In this document: positions 22,622 to 33,220 of the stretch, piece by piece
How positions within the stretch are numbered: position 1 is the first letter of the stretch
How the letters are laid out: every line of letters starts with the position of its first letter
NCBI GenBank assembly: GCA_019095985.1
Contig: CM032660.1
Location: 31,450,828 to 31,514,827 of the forward strand
Origin: Streblospio benedicti
Taxonomy: Eukaryota; Annelida; Polychaeta; Spionida; Spionidae
DNA length: 64,000 bases
Reading direction: 5' to 3'
The notes under the pieces: model-generated
Seen by the model: only the letters and a program-made list of their open reading frames with translations
Told to the model about the DNA's origin: nothing
Database searches by the model: none
Position numbers and translations under genes: made by a program

Positions 22622-23466
22622 AATGAGGGAAATGATGAATATTTTATTTTGCTTGAATATATACTTATGATGTCTGCAACATGTCCCAGTCATGTTATGC
22701 CACTTAGAATTTTATTTCTTTGCATATTCATGCATTTAAAAGTTATAGGCTTACAAAATATGCAATAAGTTCTATATCATGTCTTACGTTTGAATGCCTG
22801 GAAATCGCACTTTTTGGTAGTTTAATGCTTCAAAATGAGCATTAATGCTAGTTTAGTATATAAACTTTAGATAACATCACCAGAAAATGAAACAAAATTC
22901 ATTCTAGTCCAACAGCAGCAGCTCTTTTAGAAAAATATTATTTGAGTGTTTGTTTCTCCCAAACTGTACTTTCTAGGCCACTTGCAGCAAAGGTAAAGTG
23001 TTGTTTGTAAATATCCTTTAGCCTATTTCTTCATTGTTACAGACCGTATAAACATACAATTTTGGGGTGGAATATACCTAATATTAACTCCTCTAGAAGT
23101 CTACAAAGATCCATTTGAGGTCTTTTTACACAGGGGTCCGGATTCATTGTCACGCCATTTTCGTCACATCATAGATTCACTTTTGATTGATGTAGGATGT
23201 TTTTTCTTGAATTATGTAGTATGCATGGACACTGACAACAGACAGAAACATAAAAAATCAACCCAGCTGCTATAGTTATGCTACTGGTTGGCCATAAAAA
23301 TGGCCCCGGACAAAAAAATAATAAATTTTGTACAAAAAGCCAACACTGATTCACAATGAAAAAGAGTGTTTTTCAAGGAAAATAGCACATATTGTGTTTG
23401 AGAATAACTTAATGTGACAAAATAACCAATTTACTGGACATGTCATACCACATATGAAGGCCTATA
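22622..23466. other. 845 bp between two unit-A copies, no gene
   Basis: Non-coding and AT-rich with no inverted or tandem structure noticed. The flanking unit copies are nearly identical, so this segment may have been carried in a duplication, or the units inserted separately. Confidence 0.35.
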
Positions 23467-23939
23467 AGGTCTCAGACCACTAAACAAATGCTCAATTGTA
23501 AGATCTATTAACAATGTAATAACCAGCCCCCCTCTACCCTGCTTAGCTTTGAGTGTTGGCCAATAATCTTATTTTTCTTCAACAGAGTATTTCATTTCCA
23601 GTTGCTGAGGAGAAAATTCATATGGGCATAACCACCTTCCCAAAGCTGTGGCAGCCATAGAACAGACCTACCCCTTGAAATCCTCTGTAGTTTAGCACTA
23701 TTCTATTTGATACATGGCCGTCTTATAACTGACCATGTGCACTAACAATTCAAAAATATTTAAACAAAATAACTGGTTTGACACCTATTGGGTATAAGCT
23801 TAATTTGTTTACCATATCTATTATCAGTAAATAATCGGAACCACGCCTACTTTCTAGTTATAGCAACAAGCCACAGCACCCAAGTGTTCGGACCGAATTT
23901 TTTTTGCTCATTTTGTATTGATTTGGTGGTCTGAGACCT
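23467..23939 (+). repeat. TIR unit A, copy 2
   Basis: Same ends and length as copy 1, with very few differences (estimated 99 percent identity). It is flanked on the right by TTAAAG. High similarity to copy 1 indicates recent duplication or insertion. Confidence 0.85.
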
Positions 23940-23977
23940 TAAAGTCAATTTTTTTTATCTCGTTGTCTTAAAAAATA

Positions 23978-24450
23978 AGGGCTCAGACCACTAAATGGAT
24001 ACTCAATTGTAAGATCTATAAACAACATAATAACTAGGCCCCCTCTGCTTTGCCTAGCTTTGAGTGTTGGCATAAAATCTTATTTTTCTTCAGTAGAGAA
24101 TTCATTTTCCTGTTGCTGAGGATAAAAATTATATGGGCATATCCACCTTCCAAAAGTTCTGGCAGCCATTGACGAGACATACCCCCTGAAATCCTCTCTA
24201 GTCTAGCCGGATTCAGCATTTATACATGACTGACAACAACTGATCATTCACACTAAATATTCAAATAATTTTTAAGTAAAATGACTGGTTTGGCACCTAT
24301 GTAGTGTTAGCTTAATTTTTTTTACCACATCTATAATCAGTAAATAATTGGAACCACGCCCCCTTTTCATTTAATATGACATTTCGGGTGCACCCGAATG
24401 TTCGGACCGAATTTTTACTGATTTTGCATTAATTTGGTGGTCAGAGCCCT
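23978..24450 (+). repeat. TIR unit, diverged/chimeric copy
   Basis: The ends are AGGGCTCAGACCAC and GTGGTCAGAGCCCT. The first ~370 bases resemble unit A. The last ~110 match the next copy closely, including the exact palindrome TTCGGGTGCACCCGAA. This suggests gene conversion or unequal exchange between units. Confidence 0.8.
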
Positions 24451-24458
24451 AAAGTAGT

Positions 24459-24928
24459 AGGACTCTGACCACTAAATCTGGGTTCATTGTGAAGACTTTA
24501 AAACATACCATAAATAGCTACACTGTGCGTCCTTACCTTTGAGTTTTTGCCGAAAATCAAAGTTTACTTCACTAGACCATTCCAACTCCACTTGCCAATT
24601 TTATGGGGTCATAACCACCTTCCTAATGCACTGGCAGCCATTGAATAGCCCCACCCCATGAAATCCTCTTAAAATCCAACCACATGCTGCACACATACAT
24701 TACCCACCAAATACCAATGCTGCACAGTAGATTTTCCACTAATTTGAAATGAAATCATATAAGGAAGTGAGGAAATGTTTATGGTACAAGCTGGCAAATC
24801 ACCCATAATTCTACTCGTCACACAATCGGAGCCACGCCCCCTTTTCATTTAATATGACATTTCGGGTGCACCCGAATGTTCGGACCGAATTTTTACTGAT
24901 TTTGCATTAATTTGGTGGTCAGAGCCCT
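24459..24928 (+). repeat. TIR unit B, copy 1 (470 bp)
   Basis: It begins AGGACTCTGACCACTAAATC and ends GTGGTCAGAGCCCT. AAAGTAGT separates it from both neighbours, so the array here is head to tail with a period near 479 bp. It shares its interior with the copies at 24937 and 28680. Confidence 0.85.
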
Positions 24929-24936
24929 AAAGTAGT

Positions 24937-25407
24937 AGGACTCTGACCACTAAATCTGGGTTCATTGTGAAGACTTTAAAACATACCATAAATAGCTACA
25001 CTGTGCGTCCTTACCTTTGAGCTTTTGCCGAAAATCAAAGTTTACTTCACTAGACCATTCCAACTCCACTTGCTCAGAATCAATTTTATGGGGTCATAAC
25101 CACCTTCCTAATGCACTGGCAGCCATTGAATAGCCCCACCCCATGAAATCCTCTTAAAATCCAACCACATGCTGCACACATACATTACCCACCAAATACC
25201 AATGCTGCACAGTAGATTTTCCACTAATTTGAAATGAAATCATATAAGGAAGTGAGGAAATGTTTATGGTACAAGCTGGCAAATCACTCATAATTCTAAC
25301 TGTCACACAATCGGAGCTACGCCCCCTTTTCAATTAAGGTGACATTTCCAGGTGCACCCGAATGTTCGGACCGAAGTGCTGATTTTAATGATTTAGTAGT
25401 CAGAGTA
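24937..25407 (+). repeat. TIR unit B, copy 2, left flank of the transposase core
   Basis: Nearly identical (about 98 percent by eye) and in the same orientation as 28680-29152, on the other side of the transposase/endonuclease core. Its right end GATTTAGTAGTCAGAGTACT faces the core. Confidence 0.85.
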
Positions 25408-26106
25408 CTAATTAGGAAGACGATATACAAAACAATCAATATATGTATACTAATCTTAGCTTAGACTGTTAGCTACTAAGATAATTGCATCGAGTTGTCG
25501 AAAAATCAGGCGCAAAGTGATTTATGAGTCATAATGTATACCTAGTCACTCTAGTTAAACTGGCAGATTGCATTGTGTTTTCAACCAGCATGTATGACAA
25601 ACTGTTTTGAGTTATATTAGAGAAAATGTAGATGTTAGAGATGAAAAATAAAAGGATTTGCAACAAAAAATAACTGTATTTTACTATTTCAATAAGATTT
25701 CACATACAAATCAATGATACAACAGAAAAACATTGTGTATTTCATGCATTTTTCTATGAAAACAACTCTTTATCCAATAAAAAGAACATATAATTTCTTA
25801 ACGATACACATCAAATCATGAATTCCATCACCATATGACATGAAAATATGTTTTTTAGTGGTAGAATGTCTAAAGTATGAGATATTTGTTATGCTCACAC
25901 CTCAATAAAGCATTGAAATACATCACTCCAGATGATCCATTCATTATACTGTACACAGAGAAAGCAATAGATCACTACATCTTTGACATTTTGTCCACAC
26001 ATAGTAGCAATGGTTTCTTAATTATTGTCAAGAAACAGTTTCAGTCACATATAATGCTTTGAAAACACCAGTTTATACCCAAAAAAGTATGGATAAATAG
26101 TTAAAA

Positions 26107-28103
26107 ATGACCAGAAAGGGATATTTTAAGAAGAAAAAAGCTTTTTCACAAAAAGGTCATCAATATTATCCTTTAAAGAGCAATTTGGCAACATTTCATA
26201 CAAATGAGCAGCAAAACACTGTATATCAGAGACAAACAAAAGAGGAATTCAACAATGTCACTTCAAAAGCCGATGATGCCATGATAGTTATATCAAATGA
26301 GGATGGAGCTGAAGTGCAAACGTGCCTTCTTCGGCCAAGAGACGACGAACCTTTAGAGAAAATAAGTCAAGAGGGTGAGAATGAACATGGATATAGGATT
26401 TACTGTAAATTTCGTGTACTAGAATTATTCAAATATGCCATTAAAATCATATTGGTTGTGAAGGTGAGTTAACTTGGGGCATGGACAGAAAGTGGGGTTT
26501 ATGTTGGACGGAGAGTCTGAAGTGCTCTTTGTGTAATTTTAGAACCGAGCCGTTTAAATTATACAATGAAGTCAGCCTTACCGGCAAAGGCAGGAAGTTT
26601 GGTGAGCCAAATCTAGGTGTCCATGTGGGTTTGATGCACACTCCGATTGGAGTAACAGTCTTTCGAACCATTCCTTCTGCTATAGGAATTCCACCACCAT
26701 GTAGAAGCACACTGTAAAAGACAGCAAATCTAGTAGGGGATAAAATTGTGAGGCATAATATAGAGAATGCGGCTTATTTGAGACAAGTCACACTAAGATT
26801 GAACAAAATCAAAGGTAATGACAGAGGCATTCCAATAGAAACAGACAGTTGCTACAATATTCCCATTCAGTAAGGAGGCACCAGAGCGCCAGGACAACCT
26901 GCTACTCAGACATTTACTACGCTCATTGAAAATACAACTTCAAAAAAGCGAATTCTAGCCATGTAATTTGGTAATAAACATTGCGCGATTGGTGAACGAT
27001 ATAAACTCACTGAACCAAATGCTGCATGTCCCAATCATTCCGGCATCTGTACGCAGAATATCCATTCAACTGACACAATTGGAGATGAATATCGAAATGT
27101 AACAGCCGCTTACCAAGACCTCACTTCGTCTGGTGTGATAGCTTCGACGGTGACAACAGACGGAGATTCCAAAAGCTGCATGGCAATACAAGATATAAAT
27201 AAAAAGTTGAATTTGCCTCCAACCAGGATACAGAGAGATCCTGGACATTTGAAAAAAAAATCAAAATAAATGATAGCCAGACAGTCGCTCTCCAAGAGCA
27301 TGTTCCCTGGTAAAACAAGAGCTCTACAAAAACGTCAGCAGAGAAGATTCGGTCAGGATATTGCTATGCGTTGCAGTATGGAGTTAAACCAACGCATTAA
27401 ATTGTGTAAACGGAAGGTTGATCTTATCAATTCAAAACTTACTAATGTTCAGGCTGCAATAATCAATTGCATACAGAATATGCATGATATGTGCGATGAG
27501 CATTGTTATAAGTGTAGCTCCAATAGGAGATGGCAAAATCCAGTGACTGTTTGTTTGGACATAAGTGACATTGATAAACTACTGGAGTGTCTGAATTACC
27601 GATTAGGGAATGATGCTGTTTTGAAATCAATTAAAGGTTTTTCTACCCAAAAAGCCGAGTCTTGCAATCGGTCACTGCATAAGAGTCTTCCAAAAAATGT
27701 CTTATTTAAAAGAAACGCACTGGCTAGAGCGCACGCGACAGTCCATAGACTGAATAATGGACTGGATAAGTCATTAACACTTCAATTAACGCATCTTGGA
27801 GTGCATGTGATGAAATGCAAGCGCATTTATACTTACATAAATAGTTTAAAAGCATCTATTCGATATGACAAACTTAGACAATCTTCAATGAAATTCAAGT
27901 GTAGACGAAACAAACTGAGATGTGAGCGACAAAAAGCATACGATAGCAGAGATATTACCAAAGGAAAAAATATTTCTTATGCAAAGGGTCTTATGGAAAC
28001 ATATGAGATGACGGATTGTGTAAAACAAATACAAAAACAGCATACTTATGCTAAAGATATTAAAACAGTAAGGAATAGCATAACATCAGATCATGCATAT
28101 TAA
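26107..28103 (+). pseudogene. Mutator-like (MULE-type) DDE transposase, decayed
   Basis: About 665 codons. The N-terminal ~115 residues (MTRKGYFKKKKAFSQKGH...) end in GYRIYCKFRVLELFKYA. One frameshift near 26450 is followed by a single frame to 28103. A CSLCNFRT knuckle near 26520 is followed by KLYNEVSLTGKGRKF. Candidate catalytic acids are D in IETDSCYN (26844), D in TTDGDSK (27159) and E in TQKAESCN (27657). A cysteine/histidine cluster (CDEHCYKC) lies between the second D and the E, as in MULE/Kolobok-type transposases. Four in-frame stops are all TAA (about 26715, 26868, 26961 and 27267), each explicable as CAA to TAA. The family call is from recall of multicopy invertebrate proteins with LSKSMFPG-type and VHRLNNG motifs; superfamily naming is moderately certain. 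Confidence 0.7.
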
Positions 28104-28176
28104 AAATAGAAGGGCTATAGGGATGTCTACCAACACTTCCGAACACAAAACTATTGTAAATATTTACCACGTTAAA

Positions 28177-28611
28177 TCAATCCTTCTTTAAAATGCACTG
28201 AGGATTACAATCTATGCATGAATTCCTTTTAAAACATTCATTTCTCTGAGTATTGGCATCTTTGCTTTCCGCAGTCAAGTGATTAAAGTTACAGCACACT
28301 TTGTTATGGCATAAATGGCTAATTTCTAAATATGACCACAAAGGATCTAACAAATCAAACGACTTCGTTTTGCACGCAAACATCAAACGATGTGGTGCGA
28401 TATACCATTTGATGTGTGTGAGGCCACCATCTGGACTGTACGAATAAGACATACGCCCATATCCATGGTTCATTGAGCCATGCCATACCACACAGGGGTC
28501 TGTGGTACTAAAAGTGGAGCTAAGCTCACATTTTTTTAAAATTAATGCAATATATTTGTCACAAAATTCATTAGATTTGTGTATGTTGACAAGGCTTTCC
28601 ATATTGGACAT
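28177..28611 (-). CDS. I-PpoI-like His-Cys box (zinc-bound HNH) endonuclease
   Basis: An intact 144-residue frame. SHLCHNKVC at 98-106, HL at 111-112 and ESKDANTQRNEC at 115-126 line up with the Physarum homing endonuclease I-PpoI: H99 for the general base H98, N120 for the metal ligand N119, and C40, C101, C106, H111 for zinc site 1. C126, C132, C135 and C139 fit zinc site 2. I-PpoI is about 163 residues, so the length is close to full. It is predicted to be a homodimeric DNA double-strand or nicking endonuclease. It is convergent with the transposase, inside the same repeat borders, so it probably travels with the transposon. Whether it aids transposition or is a passenger is unknown. The intact frame beside a decayed transposase is notable. 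Confidence 0.8.
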   Translation of the reverse strand: MSNMESLVNIHKSNEFCDKYIALILKKCELSSTFSTTDPCVVWHGSMNHGYGRMSYSYSPDGGLTHIKWYIAPHRLMFACKTKSFDLLDPLWSYLEISHLCHNKVCCNFNHLTAESKDANTQRNECFKRNSCIDCNPQCILKKD

Positions 28612-28679
28612 TTACAATCGCATAAAATTGAAAAAATCTAGATTAGACTAGCTAATATGAATGTTCACCGCCAGTACTC

Positions 28680-29152
28680 AGGACTCTGACCACTAAATCT
28701 GGGTTCATTGTGAAGACTTTAAAACATACCATAAATAGCTACACTGTACGTCCTTATCTTTGAGTTTTTGCCGAAAATCAAAGTTTACTTCACTAGACCA
28801 TTCCAACTCCACTTGCTCAGAATCAATTTTATGGGGTCATAACCACCTTCCTAATGCACTGGCAGCCATTGAATAGCCCCACCCCATGAAATCCTCTTAA
28901 AATCCAACCACATGCTGCACACATACATTACCCACCAAATACCAATGCTGCACAGTAGATTTTCCACTAATTTGAAATGAAATCATATAAGGAAGTGAGG
29001 AAATGTTTATGGTACAAGCTGGCAAATCACTCATAATTCTACTCGTCACACAATCGGACCCACGCCCCCTTTTCATTTAAGGTGACATTTCCAGGTGCAC
29101 CCGAATGTTCGGACCGAAGTGCTGATTTTAATGATTTAGTAGTCAGAGTCCT
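28680..29152 (+). repeat. TIR unit B, copy 3, right flank of the transposase core
   Basis: It begins AGGACTCTGACCACTAAATC and ends TTTAGTAGTCAGAGTCCT. It differs from 24937-25407 at roughly ten positions and has the same orientation, so the core is bracketed by direct repeats in an LTR-like arrangement, although the genes inside are of DNA-transposon type. Confidence 0.85.
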
Positions 29153-29904
29153 AGTTCTTCCGATAAGCGCATGTCGTCTTTATTCTTAATTTATAGAGTC
29201 CTATTTCACAGTCAGTAGCACACATAATTACAACAGTATCAAATTTGTCTAGTTCAGTTAAATTATAGATAAGATGTAGTAACTACAATTACGATATTAT
29301 AATTAATGAATCAAATATCATCAGTTGATTAAGAAATTACCTTTGGAATAGATATAGCTACGATGGTGTAGCATGGCATTATGGTCTTTACTAGAGTCTG
29401 AAATATATACACTAGGTATTTGAAAGTTTCCACATATTCAAGGCTTTTATCATTGAGCCATATCCTAGGTAGATTCAGACTCTCCCTCTTAGAGGGTTTG
29501 AAACACATACACTTTGTCTTCTTTTTACATTATAAATTATAGTATTACCATTTGTTCTGGGGTGGGTGGGTTAAAAAATTCTGATCATTTCTGTAGCGTT
29601 TACCTTAAAAACGCGTGTCAGTTTTGCACCCCTTTTTCACCATCAGTCGTTCTAGGGGGGTGTCCCAAAATTGTTATGAATACTATTGAAAAATTTCCCA
29701 ATTCTGCACCCGGTGCGGAAAAACCTTGATATTTTCAGACGGGTGGCGAATATTCCAAGCCTTTTTTTTCGTCAGGGCGGGTGTGCATAAAGAATCGACG
29801 TGCGCGGCATTTGATATTACATTGTCGGGGAGTTTCATGCACACCCCGTACACGTCAGTTTTTCCGTCACGTTGTAGCCATGTTCATCATATATTATGTT
29901 ATAA
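29153..29904. other. No gene recognised
   Basis: AT-rich to about 29540, then a more mixed stretch with G and C runs (about 29555-29870). The open frames there show no domain. The TCCCAAAATTGTT and CCCGGTGCGGAAAAACC stretches hint at an old repeat. Nothing firm. Confidence 0.3.
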
Positions 29905-30690
29905 TGGGAGCGGTTGCTTATTCAGGCTTTGCCTTATCCTTACAGCGACCGCTCAAGGGAGTTGTTATTACTAGTGATTCCAGTGATTCTCTGTCAAATT
30001 TTTGACTCAAAGATGGCTGCCAAAACAGTTTGTGAACTTTCATTATTTACGATCATTTTTCTCACCTATCTGGGCAAATGATTTGCAAATGATGCCATCA
30101 AAATGACTACCAATACGAATTTTCATCGTATCCTACATAACATTACCCAACTATAGTAAAAGATATTTTTTTGTTCCTATCTTATTATATGTCATCTATA
30201 ACGTGAGCGGTTGCTTATTTTAGGGCTTTGCCTTGTCCTTATATATTATATCAGGGACCGCTCAAGGGAGCTGCTATGACTAGAGGATCTAGGATTCCTG
30301 CGTCAAAAATTTGACTCAAACATGGCAGTCATGGCTGCCAAAATCAGTCAAAATTTGACTCAAACATGGCAGTCATGGCTGCCAAAATCAGTCTGTGAAA
30401 TTTCATTATTTACGATCGTTTTTCTCACCTATCTGGGCAAATGATTTGCAAATGATGCCATCAAAATGACTACCAATACGAACTTTCATCGTATCCTACA
30501 TAACATTACCCAACTATAGTATTACAAATTATATTTTTTTGTTCCTATCTTATTATATGTCATCTATAACGTGAGCGGTCGCTTATTTTAAGGCTTTGCC
30601 TTATCCTTATATATTATATTAGCGACCCCTCAAGGGAGCTGTTATGACTAGAGGATCTAGGATTCCTGCGTCAAAAATTTGACTCAAACA
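29905..30690 (+). repeat. Tandem repeat of ~300-370 bp, about 2.3 units
   Basis: Unit starts marked by GAGCGGTTGCTTATT (or close variants) are at about 29907, 30205 and 30573. Each includes GACCGCTCAAGGGAG, GACTCAAACATGGCAG and CACCTATCTGGGCAAATG. The second unit has an internal ~44-bp duplication (GACTCAAACATGGCAGTCAT twice). A related inverted fragment lies at 34790-34875, so the unit is dispersed as well as tandem. Confidence 0.85.
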
Positions 30691-30724
30691 TGCCAACATG
30701 TCCCTAAATTGTGACACCCTAAAA

Positions 30725-30778
30725 CGCAGAAAATGCAGAAAGTGCAGAAAGTGCAGAAATTGCAGAGAATGAAGAAAG
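30725..30778 (+). repeat. Microsatellite of GCAGAAAGT type
   Basis: About six degenerate copies of a 9-10-base GCAGAAAGT unit. A shorter echo, CTCAGAAAATGCAGAAAG, appears near 31130. Non-coding. Confidence 0.7.
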
Positions 30779-31172
30779 TTAGTGATAACAGGCTTATAGT
30801 ATATTGCTTGCAGCATTTAAATCTTTTAGTGTTGCACTAGGAAGATTTATGACAAATAGTGTATAGAATTGATATATAAGATTAACATATAATCACACCA
30901 TAGTCTAGGAATCTATGAATATAAAGATATATGTTTCTCGCATATATTTTATCATTTTTTTATTCTACAAATGGTGTGATGTAATATCTGAAAAAAACAT
31001 TTCGTGAGTTAAACTGTTTTGAAATGGGGAGCCAGATCATTTAAAACCATTTTGACTAGTAATTGCTTAGAAAAGGTAATGTTTGTGTCATATGCATGAA
31101 GTAGTCCAGTCAGAACTGCCTCAGAGTAAACTCAGAAAATGCAGAAAGTTAGAAATGGAACATATCATTTAC

Positions 31173-31257
31173 CTATGTTATATCAACTTCGAACAGCACC
31201 CAAGTATTCTGACCGAATTTTTTGCTCATTTTGTATTGATTTGGTGGTCTGAGACCT
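31173..31257 (+). repeat. Truncated unit A (3' end only)
   Basis: Matches the last ~75-80 bases of unit A (CACCCAAGTATTCTGACCG, then GGTGGTCTGAGACCT). It lies just left of an inverted full copy, with ~40 bp between them. Confidence 0.7.
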
Positions 31258-31297
31258 CGAGGCCGCGCTTACTTACTTACTACCTGGAATGGCAAAT

Positions 31298-31768
31298 AGG
31301 TCTCAGACCACCAAATCAATACAAAATGAGCAAAACATTCGGCCCGAACACTTGGGTGCTGTTCAAAGTTGATATAACTAAAAAGTAGGTGTGGTTCCGA
31401 TTATTTACTGATTATAGATATGGTAAACAAATTAAGCTTATATCCAATAGGTGTCAAACCAGTTATTTTATTTAAATATTTTTGAATAGTTAGTGCACAT
31501 GGTCAGTTATAAGACGGCCATGTATAAAATAGAATAGTGCTAGACTACAGAGGATTTCAAGGGGTAGGACTGTTCTATGGCTGCCAAAGCTCTGGGAAGG
31601 TGGTTATGCCCATATGAATTTTCTCCTCAGCAACTGGAAATGAAATACTCTGTTGAAGAAAAATAAGATTATTGGCCAACACTCAAAGCTAAGCAGGGTA
31701 GAGGGGGGCTGGTTATCACATTGTTAATAGATCTTACAATTGAGCATTTGTTTAGTGGTCTGAGACCT
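31298..31768 (-). repeat. TIR unit A, inverted full copy
   Basis: Reverse complement of the copies at 22150 and 23467, with AGGTCTCAGACCACC at its plus-strand left end and GTGGTCTGAGACCT at the right. It is the only full unit in the opposite orientation, so 22150-31768 as a whole is bordered by inverted ~470-bp units. Confidence 0.85.
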
Positions 31769-32058
31769 AGGCTACAGGAAAAAATAGAAATGAACCCCAT
31801 ATTGTGTTTAAAGAAATAGGCAATTTAAAGATCCTGGAATATTCTTATAAAATAGACCACAGATCTATATCAATTGTCATTGGCCAGAATCTAAGGGTTG
31901 GCCATCTATAAGGCAGTGCCTTCAAATATATTAGATCTTACGATTGGTCGTCTGAGTCCTTAGACTATCCAATTTGCGGTCTGCGACCTAATCCGACTAC
32001 GTCGCTCCTTTACACACTTACTTAATAATAAATAATAATATTTACAAAATCTGTCAAA

Positions 32059-32167
32059 ATGGGGCAAGTTTTGGGCAGTTCTGAACAAAACGATACCTCA
32101 AATAACCCCGAAGTGGCTTGGTGGTGTAAACTTTTATCAAAGGCCATTGGAATCATAGCTGGAATTG
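32059..32167 (+). CDS. fwe: Calcium channel Flower, first coding exon
   Basis: ATG in a good context (AAAATGG) opens 36 codons plus one base and ends at the donor G|GTAACA. The product begins MGQVLGSSEQNDTSNNPEV and continues AWWCKLLSKAIGIIAGI. This corresponds to the WW...GxxGxxx start of the first membrane segment in Flower proteins (human CACFD1 has MTWWYRWLCRLSGVLGAV). Flower is a small four-pass synaptic-vesicle/plasma-membrane protein linked to calcium entry, endocytosis and cell competition. MGQVLGS could be N-myristoylated (inference). A downstream exon of the same gene is at 60962-61069. Exons for the middle membrane segments were not found between them. Confidence 0.65.
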
Positions 32168-32331
32168 GTAACATGCCATGATTGTACTTAGATCTATCTA
32201 TCTCAGTATCTGTCCTGTCATCATGTCATGAATCCTAAATATAGCTTTGGTTTGTTTGTACTCCGCAGCCATCAATTTCTGATGCTTATAGCAGAGGGAG
32301 GCCACGTGTTGTTGGTACATGGACCTCCAGA

Positions 32332-32669
32332 GGCAGGCTAGGTAGCCAACTGAGCCTCGGGGGTGGGGGGATCACACTAGCTATAGTTTTCAAACTAGGT
32401 GAGTTCTTTTACGTGCAGAGGTGTGGCTCTCCTCTACACAAGACACGCCTTTTAACGAGGCTTCCGAACCTCCGCTTGGCGTCGCTACCGTCTAGCAGTA
32501 ACACTGTATGGTGGCGACGCGCTCGGTGGAAATCAGCAACTCAGTGGCAGACGCACGACGTAACGGTTTTGGTGACACTGTGTCTGCCATGACCGGGCCG
32601 CGAACGTACGACGCAAACAACTCCTGTTTTCAAGTCGTACGCTCTAACCACTGAGCTACTGAGAACCAC
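32332..32669 (-). mobile_element. tRNA-derived SINE (family 1), copy 2
   Basis: Near-identical to 8552-8887, with the tRNA-like head CTCAGTAGCTCAGTGGTTAG at its minus-strand 5' end. It directly follows the 3' end of a LINE on the same strand (32690-33200), so the SINE head abuts the LINE tail. Confidence 0.8.
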
Positions 32670-32689
32670 CATTGTATCTGTATCTGAAC

Positions 32690-33200
32690 CTGTCCATTTT
32701 TTTTTGGGGATCTGGATATGTAATCTGTGTATGGTTTGTCGAGGTTAGCATCAGAGTTGATGATTTACAACCTCCTAGATGGTGTGTGTCTGCGCGAAGA
32801 GGAAAGAAAATAGCGTTAATAAGGGTGGGGATGGGCCGATAGTGAGGAGAATAAAGATAAAACCAATTGTTAGTAGTGCAGGTTAAAAACAAGGATAGAG
32901 TTAAAGATTAGAAAGGGGCTGTGGCAAGGCTAGCCTTGAAAGCCTCCAGAGTTGATGTAGTGGCAACTTCCATTGGTAGGCTGTTCCAGAGTATTACGGT
33001 TGATGGATAGAATGATTTCCTATAATAGTCGGCTGATGTTGTGAGTTCGAAATATGACAATCCATTATTAATGGATGGGTCCTTCTAGTCCATGAGGGTG
33101 CAAGGTGAATATATGGTGGTGCACTGATGTTGAGAAGTCTGTGGTGAATTTTGTAAAATGTACAAAATATGATGGTTTTTACTGGCTGCTTTCTTAACAA
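32690..33200 (-). mobile_element. LINE 3' end (RT tail and 3' UTR)
   Basis: On the minus strand a frame around 33040-32905 gives FYPSTVILWNSLPMEVATTS and then TLEAFKASLATAPF. This is the LWNSLP ... FK-L ending of CR1/L2-like LINE reverse transcriptases. About 200 bases of 3' untranslated sequence follow, ending in a CAGATACAGATACAATGG-type tail beside the SINE. The upstream part is frameshifted. Confidence 0.7.
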
Positions 33201-33220
33201 CGTCGTCAACGTCGACTAGA

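Larger units (their letters stand above)
25408..28679 (+). mobile_element. Core of a Mutator-like DNA transposon with a His-Cys endonuclease gene
   Basis: It is bounded by unit-B copies in direct orientation (24937-25407 and 28680-29152). Because each unit has inverted ends, the core is also bordered by inverted repeats GATTTAGTAGTCAGAGTACT and AGGACTCTGACCACTAAATC. It carries a decayed DDE transposase (26107-28103, +) and an intact convergent endonuclease ORF (28177-28611, -), with 74 bases between the stops. 25408-26106 is AT-rich and non-coding, probably promoter and subterminal sequence. Confidence 0.65.

Noticed and set aside
26481-28103. TAA-only stops taken as a sign of a ciliate-type genetic code
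   Set aside because: The lectin gene ends in TAA, other coding exons use ordinary stops, and the surrounding DNA is clearly animal; C-to-T decay is simpler.
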